DNA of 64,000 bases from [Haemophilus] ducreyi. GTDB lineage: Bacteria > Pseudomonadota > Gammaproteobacteria > Enterobacterales > Pasteurellaceae. The position numbers and the translations under genes are program-made. The stretch's first letter is position 1. Each line of letters begins with the position of its first letter. Shown in pieces: positions 1 through 10,095 of this stretch. The notes below the pieces were generated by a model, which was not told the origin of the DNA, did not search any database, and worked only from the letters and a program-made list of their open reading frames with translations. The stretch spans positions 62,001-126,000 of the forward strand of contig NZ_FOJC01000004.1 in assembly GCF_900109315.1 (NCBI RefSeq), written 5' to 3'.

Positions 1-345
1 GTGTATTCAAGAAAGTTATTCCAACAATTTGAAGCTTTATATAAAGTCATGATCAAATTGAAAGTAAATAATCAAACTGAAAACATGGTATTTTGTTCAT
101 CTTTTCGATTTGAAAAAAATATCCATGCTTTACCGCCCGTTAAACGTTTAACCGAATATAAAAAAGCATTACGTGCTTTAAATGAAAAAATCAGTTGGTT
201 AATTAAAATGAGTTACACGAATGGTAACGAGAATATTCAACAGCAGATTCAAGAAACAGAATTTCGTAAGCAGAAATGTTTGAAAGCTATTGATGAGTTA
301 GAGGAAGAGATATTAATATTACACTTAAATAAAAAAGGGGCTTAA
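1..345 (+). CDS. priC: Probable primosomal replication protein PriC, 3' part
   Basis: The reading frame is open from the first base, so the gene probably begins before the window. The visible 114 residues are charged and helical. Two stretches recall the C-terminal half of PriC: RLTEYKKALRALNEKI and, near the end, ETEFRKQKCLKAIDELEEEI, which resembles the E. coli tail of the form EYEARLARCRHALEKIE. PriC helps reload DnaB at stalled forks by binding single-stranded DNA and SSB. The GTG at base 1 may be only an internal codon. The stop lies inside the loop of the shared terminator with galU. The assignment rests on remembered similarity of a divergent family, so it is moderate. Confidence 0.5.
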   Translation: MYSRKLFQQFEALYKVMIKLKVNNQTENMVFCSSFRFEKNIHALPPVKRLTEYKKALRALNEKISWLIKMSYTNGNENIQQQIQETEFRKQKCLKAIDELEEEILILHLNKKGA

Positions 346-356
346 ACCCCTTTATA
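334..356. terminator. Bidirectional intrinsic terminator between priC and galU
   Basis: Stem AAAGGGG (334-340) pairs with CCCCTTT (347-353) around a CTTAAA loop. T-rich sequence follows on the plus strand, and the A-run before the stem gives a T-run for the minus strand, so it can end both convergent transcripts. Confidence 0.75.
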
Positions 357-372
357 TTATTTATCATAGGTT

Positions 373-1260
373 TTACAAGCTTTTCGCTAGTTCTTTAATG
401 ATTTTTTGGAATTGTTGACCGCATTTTTCGTGACGTAAGCTATACTCCACAAAAACCTCCATATAACCTAATTTATCACCACAATCAAAAGCACGCCCTG
501 TCATATGGAATGCTTCAACAGTTTCTTTTTCGATCAGCATATCAATCGCATCCGTTAATTGAATTTCATCCCCTACCCCTACAGGCGTACGTTCTAATAG
601 ATCCCAAATAGTTGCAGAGAAAACATAGCGTCCTACAATGGCAAGATTAGAAGGGGCATTCTCAATAGATGGTTTTTCAACCATTTTAGCGATTTTGGCT
701 GTTTCTCCTGCACGAATGTTATCCGTTGCACAATCAACTATACCATAATTGCTAACATCTTCTTGTGGTACGGGTGCAACCATAATTTGACTACATTGAG
801 TTTCTGAAAAACGTTTAATCATAGCGGCTAAATTTTCTGTTTTAGGGTTAGCGGTAAAATCAGCTAAAATAACGTCCGGTAAAACAACTGCAAATGGCTC
901 TTTACCCACAACCGCTTTACCGCATAAAACAGCATGCCCTAATCCTTTTGCTTGTCCTTGGCGAACATGCATTAACGTAACATCATTCGGTACAATTGAA
1001 CGAACTTCATCTAACAATTGGCGTTTAACACGTTTTTCCAACATTGTTTCCAATTCAAAAGAAGTGTCGAAATGATTTTCGATCGCATTTTTAGATGAGT
1101 GTGTCACGAATACGATTTCTTTAATACCGGCTGCAACACATTCATTGACAATGTATTGAATGAGTGGTTTATCTGCAATAGTTAACATTTCTTTAGGAAT
1201 GGCTTTAGTAGCCGGAAGCATTCGTGTTCCTAAGCCTGCAACAGGAATAATGACTTTCAT
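373..1260 (-). CDS. galU: UTP--glucose-1-phosphate uridylyltransferase
   Basis: Makes UDP-glucose from UTP and glucose-1-phosphate in the cytoplasm, the donor for LPS, capsule and galactose metabolism. The 295 residues match the usual GalU length. The N-terminal nucleotidyltransferase signature [17 protein letters not shown] sits at residues 9-25, and the EKPS motif with the sugar-binding stretch is near residue 190. The ATG is only 10 bases after the csrA stop, so the gene is very probably read from the alaS-csrA transcript. It ends at a bidirectional terminator. Nothing looks damaged. Confidence 0.96.
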   Translation of the reverse strand: MKVIIPVAGLGTRMLPATKAIPKEMLTIADKPLIQYIVNECVAAGIKEIVFVTHSSKNAIENHFDTSFELETMLEKRVKRQLLDEVRSIVPNDVTLMHVRQGQAKGLGHAVLCGKAVVGKEPFAVVLPDVILADFTANPKTENLAAMIKRFSETQCSQIMVAPVPQEDVSNYGIVDCATDNIRAGETAKIAKMVEKPSIENAPSNLAIVGRYVFSATIWDLLERTPVGVGDEIQLTDAIDMLIEKETVEAFHMTGRAFDCGDKLGYMEVFVEYSLRHEKCGQQFQKIIKELAKSL

Positions 1261-1270
1261 TACGTAATCC

Positions 1271-1459
1271 TTATACTGATTCCGGTATATTATCTGCTAA
1301 TGCTTTAATTTGGTGATAAATTTCTTCACGATGAACTACAATATTTTTAGGTGCATTGACGCCCAATTTAACTTGATTGCCTCTTACACTAAGCACGGTA
1401 ATTTCAATATCATCGCCAATTAATAAACTTTCACCAACTTTACGTGTTAGTACAAGCAT
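1271..1459 (-). CDS. csrA: Carbon storage regulator CsrA
   Basis: A 62-residue RNA-binding dimer that blocks ribosome access to GGA-containing leaders and so controls carbon flux, motility and virulence traits. It starts [20 protein letters not shown] and holds the VHREEIY segment with the RNA-binding Arg at position 44. The start at 1459 is preceded by a strong AAGGTGG ribosome site. A longer reading frame to 1552 overlaps alaS and has no support. It lies 55 bases after alaS and 10 bases before galU, on one transcript. The alaS-csrA order is common in gammaproteobacteria; galU as the third member is the local detail. Confidence 0.97.
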   Translation of the reverse strand: MLVLTRKVGESLLIGDDIEITVLSVRGNQVKLGVNAPKNIVVHREEIYHQIKALADNIPESV

Positions 1460-1514
1460 TATACCACCTTGTTTGTAAAATATAGCAAGATCTTTCCTTG
1501 TCTTGCTAATTGAA

Positions 1515-4139
1515 TTAAAGTTTAGAATGAATCCACTGTTTTGCAAAGGCAAGTGCAGTATCTAAATGCTGCGGTTCTGTTCCGCCGGCCATTGCCATAT
1601 CCGGACGACCTCCACCTTTACCACCAACCTGTTGAGCAATGAGTCCGACAAGTTCTCCTGCATTGACTTTATTGGAAAGATCTTTAGTCACACCAACAAT
1701 TAAATTAACTTTATCCGCTGATACGCTACCAAAAACAACAATAACGCTACTCAATTGATTTTTTAAATCATCGACCATCGTACGCAATGACTTACTTTCA
1801 ATACCTTCTAATTTTTGAATAACAACATTAATGCCATTAATTTGAACAACTTGTTTTGCCAATTCAGCACCTGCTTGTGCAGCGAGTTTATCTTTAAAAT
1901 GTTGTAATTCTTTTTCATTACGTTTTATTTTATCTTGCAATTGATAAATTTTATCTACTAATGAAAGGCTATCTGTTTTAAGTAATTCAGCACTTTGATG
2001 AATAATTTTTTGTTGATTGTGTAGCCAATTTATTGCATTTTCTGCCGTTAATGCCTCTACTCGTCTTATACCTGCTGCTACCGCACTTTCAGAAATGAGC
2101 TTAAATAAGCCAATTTCACCGGTATGTTTTACATGTGTACCGCCACATAATTCAATTGAAAAATCGGTCATTCCTACTACACGGACAACATCACCATACT
2201 TCTCACCAAACAATGCAACAGCACCTTTTTCTTTGGCCGTTTCAATATCCATCCTTTCAATAGTAACCGCGAGGTTTTGGCGAATTTGACGGTTCACAAT
2301 TCGTTCAATTTCTTCTAACTGGGCTTTACTGACCGCTTGAAATTGTGAAAAATCAAAACGTAATACATTTTCAGAAACCAAAGATCCTTTTTGCACCACA
2401 TGCTCACCTAATACTTGGCGTAATGCAGAATGTAATAAATGTGTCGCACTATGGTTAGCCGTAATTGCCTGACGACGTGCTATATCAACTTGTGCAGATA
2501 TAATATCACCGATCGCTAAACTACCCGACACTACTTGCCCAATATGTCCGAATACTTGACCGTATTTTTGTGTATCGGCTACTGCAAATTGGCAAAATGC
2601 CGTAGTAATTAAACCACTATCGCCAACTTGTCCGCCCATTTCTGCATAAAATGGGGTTTTATCTAGAACGATAACCGCAGATTCACCTGATTGAACTTTT
2701 TCAACCGCTTGTCCGTTGCTAAATAAAGCAATTACTTTTGCTTCAGCGTTAAAGCAATCATAGCCAATAAAGGCTGTTTCAGCCTCAACTTTAATTACAC
2801 TATTATAATCAGCCCCAAAATTACTGCTCGATTTTGCGCGTTCGCGTTGAGCGGTCATTTCTATTTCAAAACTCGCTTCATCAATGACAATGTCACGCTC
2901 ACGGCACACATCTGCGGTTAAATCTAATGGGAAGCCATAAGTATCATACAATTTAAATGCTACTTCACCTGAAAGTGTCTGATTTTCCACTTTAGTTAAC
3001 GCTTCTTCTAATAGCGCAAGGCCTCGCTCAAGTGTCCGTGCAAACTGTTCTTCTTCTGTTTTTAATGTTTTCTGAATATAACTTTGTTTATCCGTTAAAA
3101 TTTCACCCGCTTGCCCCATTACTTTAGCAAGTGTAGGTACTAATTTATAAAAGAATGCTTCTTTAGCACCTAATAGGTTACCATGCCTTACTGCTCTGCG
3201 AATAATCCGGCGCAATACATAACCACGACCTTCATTTGATGGAATCACGCCATCTACAATTAAATAAGAGCACGCTCGGATATGATCTGCAATTACCCGT
3301 AATGATTTATTATCTAAATCTGCTACATGTAATAATGTTGCAACTTCTTTAATTAAGGTTTGGAAAATATCTGTTTCATAGTTTGAGTTTACATGCTGCA
3401 TCACCGCAGTCATACGCTCTAACCCCATACCGGTATCAACAGAAGGTTTAGGTAACTTGGCTAATGTTCCATCTGCTTGACGGTTAAATTGCATAAAAAC
3501 AATATTCCACACTTCAATGTAGCGATCACCATCTTCTTCAGCAGTGCCAGGCAGCCCTCCACAGAACGATTCGCCATGATCATAGAAGATTTCAGTACAA
3601 GGACCACAAGGCCCCGTATCTCCCATTGCCCAAAAATTATCTGAAGCGTAAGGTGCACCTTTATTATCGCCGATCCGAATAATATGTTCTGAAGGTACGC
3701 CCACGGTTTGATGCCAAATATCATAAGCCTCATCATCAGTTTCATAAACAGTCACATATAATTTTTCTTTTGGTAAATGTAACCATTTTTCTGAAGTAAG
3801 AAATTCCCACGCAAATTGAATTACATCATGTTTAAAATAATCACCAAAACTAAAGTTGCCCATCATTTCAAAAAAAGTATGATGGCGTGCTGTATAACCT
3901 ACATTTTCAAGATCATTATGTTTTCCACCGGCACGTACACAACGTTGTGCGGTTGTGGCACGCGTATAAGGACGTTTTTCTAAACCGAGAAAAACGTCTT
4001 TAAATTGATTCATTCCCGCATTAGTAAAAAGTAATGTTGGATCATTTTCTGGTACTAAAGCACTACTAGGCACAACGGTATGCCCTTTGCTATTAAAAAA
4101 ATCTAAAAAAGATTGTCTAATCTCTGAAGTTGTTTTCAT
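1515..4139 (-). CDS. alaS: Alanine--tRNA ligase
   Basis: Charges tRNA-Ala. At 874 residues it is the expected length. The class II catalytic core is N-terminal. The editing domain shows the zinc-binding [11 protein letters not shown] motif near residue 565 and the [13 protein letters not shown] motif near residue 668. The C-Ala domain ends with the glycine-rich [15 protein letters not shown]. It is the first gene of the alaS-csrA-galU run. Its promoter should lie in the 168 bases up to the uspA terminator. Confidence 0.98.
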   Translation of the reverse strand: MKTTSEIRQSFLDFFNSKGHTVVPSSALVPENDPTLLFTNAGMNQFKDVFLGLEKRPYTRATTAQRCVRAGGKHNDLENVGYTARHHTFFEMMGNFSFGDYFKHDVIQFAWEFLTSEKWLHLPKEKLYVTVYETDDEAYDIWHQTVGVPSEHIIRIGDNKGAPYASDNFWAMGDTGPCGPCTEIFYDHGESFCGGLPGTAEEDGDRYIEVWNIVFMQFNRQADGTLAKLPKPSVDTGMGLERMTAVMQHVNSNYETDIFQTLIKEVATLLHVADLDNKSLRVIADHIRACSYLIVDGVIPSNEGRGYVLRRIIRRAVRHGNLLGAKEAFFYKLVPTLAKVMGQAGEILTDKQSYIQKTLKTEEEQFARTLERGLALLEEALTKVENQTLSGEVAFKLYDTYGFPLDLTADVCRERDIVIDEASFEIEMTAQRERAKSSSNFGADYNSVIKVEAETAFIGYDCFNAEAKVIALFSNGQAVEKVQSGESAVIVLDKTPFYAEMGGQVGDSGLITTAFCQFAVADTQKYGQVFGHIGQVVSGSLAIGDIISAQVDIARRQAITANHSATHLLHSALRQVLGEHVVQKGSLVSENVLRFDFSQFQAVSKAQLEEIERIVNRQIRQNLAVTIERMDIETAKEKGAVALFGEKYGDVVRVVGMTDFSIELCGGTHVKHTGEIGLFKLISESAVAAGIRRVEALTAENAINWLHNQQKIIHQSAELLKTDSLSLVDKIYQLQDKIKRNEKELQHFKDKLAAQAGAELAKQVVQINGINVVIQKLEGIESKSLRTMVDDLKNQLSSVIVVFGSVSADKVNLIVGVTKDLSNKVNAGELVGLIAQQVGGKGGGRPDMAMAGGTEPQHLDTALAFAKQWIHSKL

Positions 4140-4235
4140 TTACACTTTACTCTGGATGTATAAAATAAATTGTTAATTTTAACCGACTATTCTACACCTT
4201 TTTATTTCTTTTGGTAATATCAGCGCAAAAAAATA

Positions 4236-4265
4236 ACCGCTTAAGATATTTTCATCTTGAGCGGT
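4236..4265 (-). terminator. Terminator of uspA, built from two inverted uptake-signal cores
   Basis: ACCGCTTAAGAT (4236-4247) pairs with ATCTTGAGCGGT (4254-4265), one wobble, loop ATTTTC. On the minus strand the stem is followed by a T-run from the A7 at 4227-4233. Both arms carry the AAGCGGT-type core of the uptake signal, one as a G variant. Confidence 0.75.
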
Positions 4266-4307
4266 CAGATAAGTTGATTATTTGGTAGCCAATGAACTTA
4301 GTGGCTA

Positions 4308-4733
4308 TTATTCATCAATTAACGGAACGACCAACATATCAACAGTAACATTATTCATTACCTGACGAGTAGAAGACATAAATTTACTCCAAAAATCTTG
4401 ATGATGCCCTGTAATCAATAAATCAATTTGATGTTTAGCCACCGCTTCTTCTAAAACCTGGCTAAAGTCTCCCGTACCATTTAAACGCTGACTAACCGGA
4501 TAATCAATTTTTAAGGCAAGTTCATCAAGTGCTTTCGTGGTTTCTTCAATGACACCATCTTGTACAGAAGACATATTTATATCAATTAATCCGGTATAAA
4601 GATCAGAAAAATTGACATCTACATGAATAAGTGAAAGTTTAGCACCACATTTCTCAGCCAATCCCGCACCTTTACGAAGTAAAATCAAACTTTCTTCAGA
4701 AAGATCAACTGCAACTAGAATATGTTTATACAT
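4308..4733 (-). CDS. uspA: Universal stress protein A
   Basis: A 141-residue cytoplasmic stress protein of the UspA class (the type that does not bind ATP in E. coli and H. influenzae). It begins MYKHILVAVDLSEES and has the C-terminal MLVVPL strand; the dinucleotide-type glycine motif of ATP-binding Usps is replaced by TGHHQDFWSKFMSS, as in true UspA. It is divergent from fnr across about 250 bases, so the two genes share a control region. The gene stands alone and ends at its own terminator. Confidence 0.95.
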   Translation of the reverse strand: MYKHILVAVDLSEESLILLRKGAGLAEKCGAKLSLIHVDVNFSDLYTGLIDINMSSVQDGVIEETTKALDELALKIDYPVSQRLNGTGDFSQVLEEAVAKHQIDLLITGHHQDFWSKFMSSTRQVMNNVTVDMLVVPLIDE

Positions 4734-4940
4734 AAGAAAAACTCCTTAAATTATCCTTGAGCCTTATAAATAGTTGAATAGTAGCATATTTTTTTCAATC
4801 AAAACTTGAACTAGATCGCATTTTTTACATAATTTAAAAAAAGAATTATTTTAACTGAATGAATAGTTAACAAATACACCTAACTTTGTTTTATTAAAGT
4901 GTATTCCGATCTTTCTTATCCCTAAAAATAGTGCTAAAAT

Positions 4941-4954
4941 TTGCTATAAATCAA
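4941..4954 (+). promoter_or_regulatory. Probable FNR box upstream of fnr
   Basis: TTGCTATAAATCAA matches the FNR consensus TTGAT-N4-ATCAA at 9 of 10 defined positions. It ends 30 bases before the chosen fnr ATG, the place expected for negative autoregulation as known for E. coli fnr. It falls inside an upstream in-frame extension of fnr, which argues that the extension is leader, not protein. Confidence 0.6.
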
Positions 4955-4984
4955 ACTTTTGTCATAAATGATATCGGTATTGTT

Positions 4985-5752
4985 ATGAAAATTATATCAG
5001 ATGCAAAAAATGTATGTCGTACAGCCTGCACTATTCATTGTCAAAACTGTAGTATCAGTCAGCTTTGTTTACCATTTACATTAAATGAACATGAATTAAC
5101 GCAACTTGATAATATCATTGAGCGCAAAAAACCGGTACAAAAGTCACAAATTATTTTCCAATCTGGTGATGAACTTCGTTCGATTTATGCTATTCGTTCA
5201 GGCACCATTAAAAGTTATACGATAAGTGAAAGCGGTGAAGAACAAATTACCGCATTTCATCTGCCTGGTGATTTAGTCGGCTTTGATGCTATTACGAATA
5301 TGAGGCACCTTGGCTTTGCTCAGGCATTAGAAACATCTATGATCTGTGAAATTCCCTTTGATATTTTAGACGATTTAGCGGGCAAAATGCCTAAAATTCG
5401 CCATCAAATTATGCGATTAATGAGTAATGAAATTAAAAGCGATCAAGAAATGATTTTATTACTCTCAAAGATGAACGCCGAAGAAAAACTAGCTGCTTTT
5501 TTACATAATTTATCACAACGCTATGCTGAGAGGGGCTTCTCTGCACGTGAATTCCGTTTGACAATGACACGTGGCGATATCGGTAATTATTTAGGCTTAA
5601 CGATAGAAACCATTAGCCGTTTGCTTGGTCGCTTCCAGAAAAGTGGTATGATTACCGTACAAGGGAAATATATCACGATTAACCATATGGATAAATTAAC
5701 CGATATGGCAGGCGTAACCCGCTCGCAAATTTCTGTTACCCAATCGGCTTAA
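4985..5752 (+). CDS. fnr: Oxygen-sensing global regulator FNR
   Basis: Transcription factor with an oxygen-labile [4Fe-4S] cluster; it switches respiration genes in low oxygen. From the ATG at 4985 the protein is 255 residues. Cluster ligands are visible at Cys19, Cys22, Cys28 and Cys121, with the same spacing as E. coli C20, C23, C29 and C122. A cyclic-nucleotide-binding-like domain follows, then a helix-turn-helix ending in the recognition segment [11 protein letters not shown]. The upstream frame opens 54 bases earlier but contains a likely FNR box, so I use the later ATG. Its classic targets include Tor-type reductases, which are broken at 30-33 kb here. Confidence 0.96.
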   Translation: MKIISDAKNVCRTACTIHCQNCSISQLCLPFTLNEHELTQLDNIIERKKPVQKSQIIFQSGDELRSIYAIRSGTIKSYTISESGEEQITAFHLPGDLVGFDAITNMRHLGFAQALETSMICEIPFDILDDLAGKMPKIRHQIMRLMSNEIKSDQEMILLLSKMNAEEKLAAFLHNLSQRYAERGFSAREFRLTMTRGDIGNYLGLTIETISRLLGRFQKSGMITVQGKYITINHMDKLTDMAGVTRSQISVTQSA

Positions 5753-5779
5753 AAGCGGTCTTTTTTAATTATAAAATAA

Positions 5780-5807
5780 AAGCCCTTATTATTTATAATA
5801 GGGGCTT
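5780..5807. terminator. Bidirectional terminator between fnr and sspB
   Basis: AAGCCCTTATTA (5780-5791) pairs with TAATAGGGGCTT (5796-5807), one wobble, loop TTTA. T-rich sequence follows on the plus strand, and an A-rich run before it serves the minus strand. Confidence 0.75.
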
Positions 5808-5831
5808 ATTTATTTTCTACCTTACGAAGAA

Positions 5832-6233
5832 TTATTTGACTAATTTTAGGTAAGTGCTTTTCTTTTTAGTATTATTACTAACGTGTACTTTAGTCCGTTC
5901 CATATATTCTATTTCACTATAATAAACTTCTTCTTGGAACATAATGCCCTCACCACTTTCCTGAGCATAAATTGCTTCTGTTGCACCAAATGGCACATAA
6001 ACATCGCGCAACATACCTTGGAAACGAGCATTAAAACAGATTGCTTCATCATTAACAACATATTGACCAATTGAATGCGGTGAAATATTAAGAATAATTT
6101 TACCCTCACGAATAAATTCCTTTGGCACATCTACATCAGGATATTCAGCGTTCACCAACAAATACGGTGTATTATCGTTATCTACAATCCAATTATAATA
6201 TGCGTGATATAAATAAGGACGTAATGGTTTCAT
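5832..6233 (-). CDS. sspB: Stringent starvation protein B, ClpXP adaptor
   Basis: Binds the ssrA tag and delivers tagged proteins to ClpXP. The folded N-terminal domain starts MKPLRPYLYHAYYNWIVDN. A short charged linker then leads to the C-terminal tail TYLKLVK, the motif that docks on ClpX. At 133 residues the linker is shorter than in E. coli (165), as is usual in Pasteurellaceae. Its ATG overlaps the sspA stop by one base (TAATG), so translation is coupled to sspA. Confidence 0.95.
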   Translation of the reverse strand: MKPLRPYLYHAYYNWIVDNDNTPYLLVNAEYPDVDVPKEFIREGKIILNISPHSIGQYVVNDEAICFNARFQGMLRDVYVPFGATEAIYAQESGEGIMFQEEVYYSEIEYMERTKVHVSNNTKKKSTYLKLVK

Positions 6234-6877
6234 TATTCTTTATCGTCCATTAGATGCTTGGGTGCGCTTCCACCAATAGATTGACTAAAACTATCACGTT
6301 GAAAAACTTTAGTCATATAGGCTTTAATTGCTTTACCTCCTGCGCCTGTGAATTGAACACCTAGATTATGCATTCGCCATAGCAATGGCGCAATATAGCA
6401 ATCCACTAGACTGAATTCATCACTCATAAAATAACTAGTTGCAGCAAAAACAGAACCTAGTGCTAGCATTTCTTCCCGTAATTGGCTTAACGCTTTCTTC
6501 GCTTCTTTGGATTCGGGATTTTTATTAACAATATCAATTAAGCTATACCAATCTTGCTCAATTCTATGCATGGTCAGGCGAGATTTACCGCGTAATACCG
6601 GATAAACTGGCATTAATGGAGGGTGAGGAAAACGTTCATCTAAATATTCCATAATAATACGAGAATTGAATAGCACTAAATCACGATCAACTAATGTTGG
6701 AATATTGGCGTATGGGTTTAATTCTAAAAAATCTTCAGAAATCGTATTAGGATCAATATTTTCAAGCTCATAAGGAACACCTTTTTCTGCTAGGACGATG
6801 CGTACTTGATGGCTATAAATATCATTTTTATCTGAAAAAAGGCTCATTACTGAACGCTTATTCGCACTAATTGTCAT
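6233..6877 (-). CDS. sspA: Stringent starvation protein A, RNA polymerase-associated
   Basis: A glutathione-transferase-fold protein without catalytic role that binds RNA polymerase and acts in starvation and acid response. The thioredoxin-like N-terminal domain (SVMSLFSDKNDIYSHQVRIV) and all-helical C-terminal domain make up 214 residues, the normal size. It heads the sspA-sspB pair and is divergent from purE. In many relatives rplM-rpsI precede sspA; here they do not. The first ATG has further possible starts at Met11, so the N-terminus is slightly uncertain. Confidence 0.95.
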   Translation of the reverse strand: MTISANKRSVMSLFSDKNDIYSHQVRIVLAEKGVPYELENIDPNTISEDFLELNPYANIPTLVDRDLVLFNSRIIMEYLDERFPHPPLMPVYPVLRGKSRLTMHRIEQDWYSLIDIVNKNPESKEAKKALSQLREEMLALGSVFAATSYFMSDEFSLVDCYIAPLLWRMHNLGVQFTGAGGKAIKAYMTKVFQRDSFSQSIGGSAPKHLMDDKE

Positions 6878-7021
6878 TTTTATGCTATCTCCGATTCTGA
6901 TTGCAATTTAAAACTATTTTCTAATTATAGCACACTTGCCTAAGCGTATAATAGTACAAAATAGCAGTTATCCACAATAATAAGAGATTTATTATCTCTA
7001 CTTGTTTTACCTTAAATTTAT

Positions 7022-7037
7022 AAACAATCGTTTGTTT
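7022..7037 (+). promoter_or_regulatory. Probable PurR operator upstream of purE
   Basis: AAACAATCGTTTGTTT is a near-palindrome that matches the PUR box ACGCAAACGTTTGCGT at 11 of 16 positions, with the central CGTTTG intact. It ends 53 bases before the purE ATG, in a suitable place for purine repression. Confidence 0.5.
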
Positions 7038-7090
7038 AACATGTTATTATATTGACGTTATTTCGTGAATAATTAAAAGGATAATGAGAA

Positions 7091-7588
7091 ATGTTACAAC
7101 AAAAAGCAGAAATTGCGGTCGTAATGGGTTCAAAAAGTGACTGGGCAACAATGTCAGAAACAACACAAATCTTAGAACAATTTGATCTTGCCTATCATGT
7201 CGAAGTAGTATCGGCACATCGGACCCCCAATAAACTATTTTCGTTTGCTGAATCTGCCGAACAAAATGGCTATAAAGTAATTATTGCAGGTGCAGGTGGC
7301 GCGGCGCATTTGCCGGGTATGATTGCTGCAAAAACAATTGTACCGGTATTAGGTGTTCCGGTTAAAAGCTCAATGTTAAATGGCATGGATAGCTTATATT
7401 CTATCGTTCAAATGCCAAAAGGTATTCCAGTTGGAACATTAGCGATAGGTCCTACAGGTGCTGCAAATGCGGCACTATTAGCGGTTCAGATTTTAGCTGT
7501 TTTTCAACCTGAATTGGCTAAAAGACTTCATGCCTTTCGGCAACAACAAACTCAACTAGTATTAGATAACCCCGATCCACGTGATTAA
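7091..7588 (+). CDS. purE: N5-carboxyaminoimidazole ribonucleotide mutase
   Basis: Converts N5-CAIR to CAIR in de novo purine synthesis. The 165 residues show the family motifs MGSKSDW near residue 12, SAHRTP near residue 41 with the catalytic His, and AGAGGAAHLPGM near residue 70. An AAGGATAATGAG stretch places a ribosome site just before the ATG. purK follows after 30 bases in the standard operon order, and a PUR-box-like site lies upstream. Confidence 0.97.
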   Translation: MLQQKAEIAVVMGSKSDWATMSETTQILEQFDLAYHVEVVSAHRTPNKLFSFAESAEQNGYKVIIAGAGGAAHLPGMIAAKTIVPVLGVPVKSSMLNGMDSLYSIVQMPKGIPVGTLAIGPTGAANAALLAVQILAVFQPELAKRLHAFRQQQTQLVLDNPDPRD

Positions 7589-7618
7589 TAACTGTAAAAA
7601 TATAATTTAGGAATAACC

Positions 7619-8710
7619 ATGCAAAAAAGTGCTATTTACCCTCCAGTTTATGTATTAGGCAACGGTCAGCTTGGCAGAATGCTACGCTATGCGGGTGCTC
7701 CTTTAGATATTCAAGTAATACCACTTTCGTTTGATGCTGAACTATTTGATATTGAAGCAAATAGTATTATCACAGCTGAAATAGAGCGCTGGGATGAAAC
7801 TCCCCTCACTACGCTATTAAGTAATCATAAAAATTTTGCCAATCTAGCGGTCTTTGCTACAACGGCCGATCGTTTTAGCCAAAAATCACTGTTAGATAAG
7901 ATACAATTGGCAATCTCTCCTTGGCAATTAGTTGAAAGTGCTGAGCAATGGCCGGCTATTTTTGCCAATATTGGGGATAAAGTTGTCGTTAAACGCCGTA
8001 CAGGTGGCTATGATGGACGGGGGCAATGGATTATTACAGCAGATAATGTTGCACAAATTACGCCTGATTTATATGGGCAAATAATTGCCGAAAAATTCAT
8101 TCCATTTGATAGTGAAATTTCGATTGTTGGGGCGCGTTTCCGAGATGGCTCTATACGTTGTTATCCAATTACGCATAATTTACAACAGAATGGCATTCTG
8201 CGTTACAGTGTTTCGGATATTAATTTACCTAATCACGCTGTTTTCCAAATGCAAGCAGAAAAAATGCTCACTAATGTAATGCACCATTTAAATTATGTTG
8301 GGGTAATTGCAATGGAATGTTTTGTGGTAGGCGATAAATTATTAATTAATGAGCTTGCTCCTCGTGTCCATAATAGCGGGCACTGGACACAGTTAGGCTG
8401 TTCCATCGGCCAATTTGAATTACACTTGCGTGCGTTACTTGACTTACCAACGCCCGAACTAAAACCCATTGCTCCTAGCGTAATGGTTAATTTAATTGGT
8501 ATAGCACATTCAAATCAGTGGCTTGATGTACCTTTTTCACAATTACATTGGTATGGAAAACAAGTTCGCTCAGGGCGCAAAGTAGGCCATATTAATGTAA
8601 TGTATCCTTCTCGACAGATATTAATCCAATCGCTTGAGCAACTTCGACCGACACTGACTGAGGATTTTTATTCAGGACTTGATTGGGCTATTAATAAATT
8701 AAGATTTTGA
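7619..8710 (+). CDS. purK: N5-carboxyaminoimidazole ribonucleotide synthase
   Basis: ATP-grasp enzyme that carboxylates AIR with bicarbonate to give N5-CAIR, the substrate of PurE. The 363 residues start with the nucleotide-binding loop YVLGNGQLGRML and contain the ATP-grasp stretch VVKRRTGGYDGRGQW near residue 125 and the metal/ATP site LINELAPRVHNSGHW near residue 242. Second gene of purEK. No obvious terminator follows in the 130 bases before aspC, so read-through is possible although aspC has its own ribosome site. Confidence 0.97.
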   Translation: MQKSAIYPPVYVLGNGQLGRMLRYAGAPLDIQVIPLSFDAELFDIEANSIITAEIERWDETPLTTLLSNHKNFANLAVFATTADRFSQKSLLDKIQLAISPWQLVESAEQWPAIFANIGDKVVVKRRTGGYDGRGQWIITADNVAQITPDLYGQIIAEKFIPFDSEISIVGARFRDGSIRCYPITHNLQQNGILRYSVSDINLPNHAVFQMQAEKMLTNVMHHLNYVGVIAMECFVVGDKLLINELAPRVHNSGHWTQLGCSIGQFELHLRALLDLPTPELKPIAPSVMVNLIGIAHSNQWLDVPFSQLHWYGKQVRSGRKVGHINVMYPSRQILIQSLEQLRPTLTEDFYSGLDWAINKLRF

Positions 8711-8840
8711 TACAAGCTGGCTAATTTACGGCAAATTTGATAAAAAATGCCTATTAAATCGCGAGTCACTTGCGAAAGCGTTTAATTATCCGTATAAATA
8801 AACTATTTAACATTAACACAATAACTCAGAGGGCAACAAA

Positions 8841-10037
8841 ATGGCAATGTTCAATCATATCGATGCCGCTCCAACCGATCCAATTTTAGGTTTAAATGAT
8901 GCCTTCCGAGCAGATAGTCGCAAAACAAAAACTAATTTGGGCATTGGTGTGTATATGAATGCCGATGGTCAGACACCGATTATGAATGCCGTAAAATTAG
9001 CAGAAACGCGTTTACTTGCTGAAGAATCACAAAAGAATTACCTTCCGATTGATGGTATCGCACACTTTAATAGTTATACGCAAACCTTATTATTTGGGCA
9101 AGATGCAGATGTTATTCAAACGGGACGTGTAAAAACAGCTCAAAGTTTAGGTGGCACAGGCGCATTACGTATAGCAATGGAGTTTATTAAGCGCCAAACT
9201 GACGCAAAGACTATTTGGATATCAAACCCAACTTGGCCTAATCATAATGCAATTGCTGAAGCGGTTAGCTTAACGATAAAAAACTACCGCTATTATAATC
9301 CCGAAACTAACGGCTTAGATTGGGATAATCTGTTGGCTGACTTGCAACAAGCTGAACGTGGCGATGTAGTGTTATTACACGGTTGTTGCCATAACCCGAC
9401 CGGTATCGATCCAACAGCAGAACAATGGGATAAACTCGCTACACTTTCAGCTGAAAAAGGCTGGTTACCTTTATTTGATTTCGCTTATCAAGGATTAGCC
9501 AATGGCTTAGATGAAGATGCTTACGGTTTACGTGCATTTGCTAAAAACCATAAAGAATTATTAATCGCGAGTTCTTATTCCAAAAATTTTGGTTTATATA
9601 ATGAACGCGTGGGCGCATTTACTTTATTAGCAGAAAATGCAGAAATCGCAAATAATGCATTTACTCAAATTAAATCAATTATTCGAGTGCTCTATTCTAA
9701 TCCAGCGGCACACGGTGCTCATACCGTAACCACCGTATTGGCTGATGATCAATTACGCGCAAATTGGATCGCTGAATTAAGTGAGATGCGTGATCGGATT
9801 AAAACGATGCGAACTAAAATGGTTCAATTATTAGCTGAAAAAGGCGCGAAAAAAGATTTTTCTTTTATTTCTAATCAGAATGGTATGTTTTCATTCAGCG
9901 GTTTAACCGCTACACAAGTCGATCGTTTACGTGATGAATTTGCAATTTATGCGGTTCGTTCTGGGCGAATAAATGTAGCCGGACTTACCGATGATAATAT
10001 CGAAGCGTTTTGCGATGCCGTAGTAAAAGTGCTCTAG
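8841..10037 (+). CDS. aspC: Aspartate aminotransferase
   Basis: PLP enzyme that interconverts aspartate/2-oxoglutarate and oxaloacetate/glutamate, and can also transaminate aromatic amino acids. The protein follows E. coli AspC closely over its whole length (398 here, 396 there). It contains [10 protein letters not shown]-type substrate binding ([11 protein letters not shown]), DFAYQG, and the PLP lysine in [15 protein letters not shown]. The ATG at 8841 has a good CAGAGGG site 7 bases upstream; Met3 is an alternative. The gene is single and convergent with pepP. Confidence 0.95.
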   Translation: MAMFNHIDAAPTDPILGLNDAFRADSRKTKTNLGIGVYMNADGQTPIMNAVKLAETRLLAEESQKNYLPIDGIAHFNSYTQTLLFGQDADVIQTGRVKTAQSLGGTGALRIAMEFIKRQTDAKTIWISNPTWPNHNAIAEAVSLTIKNYRYYNPETNGLDWDNLLADLQQAERGDVVLLHGCCHNPTGIDPTAEQWDKLATLSAEKGWLPLFDFAYQGLANGLDEDAYGLRAFAKNHKELLIASSYSKNFGLYNERVGAFTLLAENAEIANNAFTQIKSIIRVLYSNPAAHGAHTVTTVLADDQLRANWIAELSEMRDRIKTMRTKMVQLLAEKGAKKDFSFISNQNGMFSFSGLTATQVDRLRDEFAIYAVRSGRINVAGLTDDNIEAFCDAVVKVL

Positions 10038-10095
10038 GTAACCAGTTAAAGAACAAACCTGTAGTTGGCAAAATAGCGGTATGCGTTTTTTGCCA

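Noticed and set aside
2078-2086. H. influenzae-type uptake signal (reverse of AAGTGCGGT) in alaS
   Set aside because: One chance copy; the intergenic and repeated signals in the window are of the ACAAGCGGT type.
2017-2289. Open frame of 90 codons on the plus strand inside alaS
   Set aside because: It lies wholly within the well-supported alaS gene on the other strand, with no ribosome site or family match; the same holds for the plus-strand frames inside uvrB, sbcB and topA.
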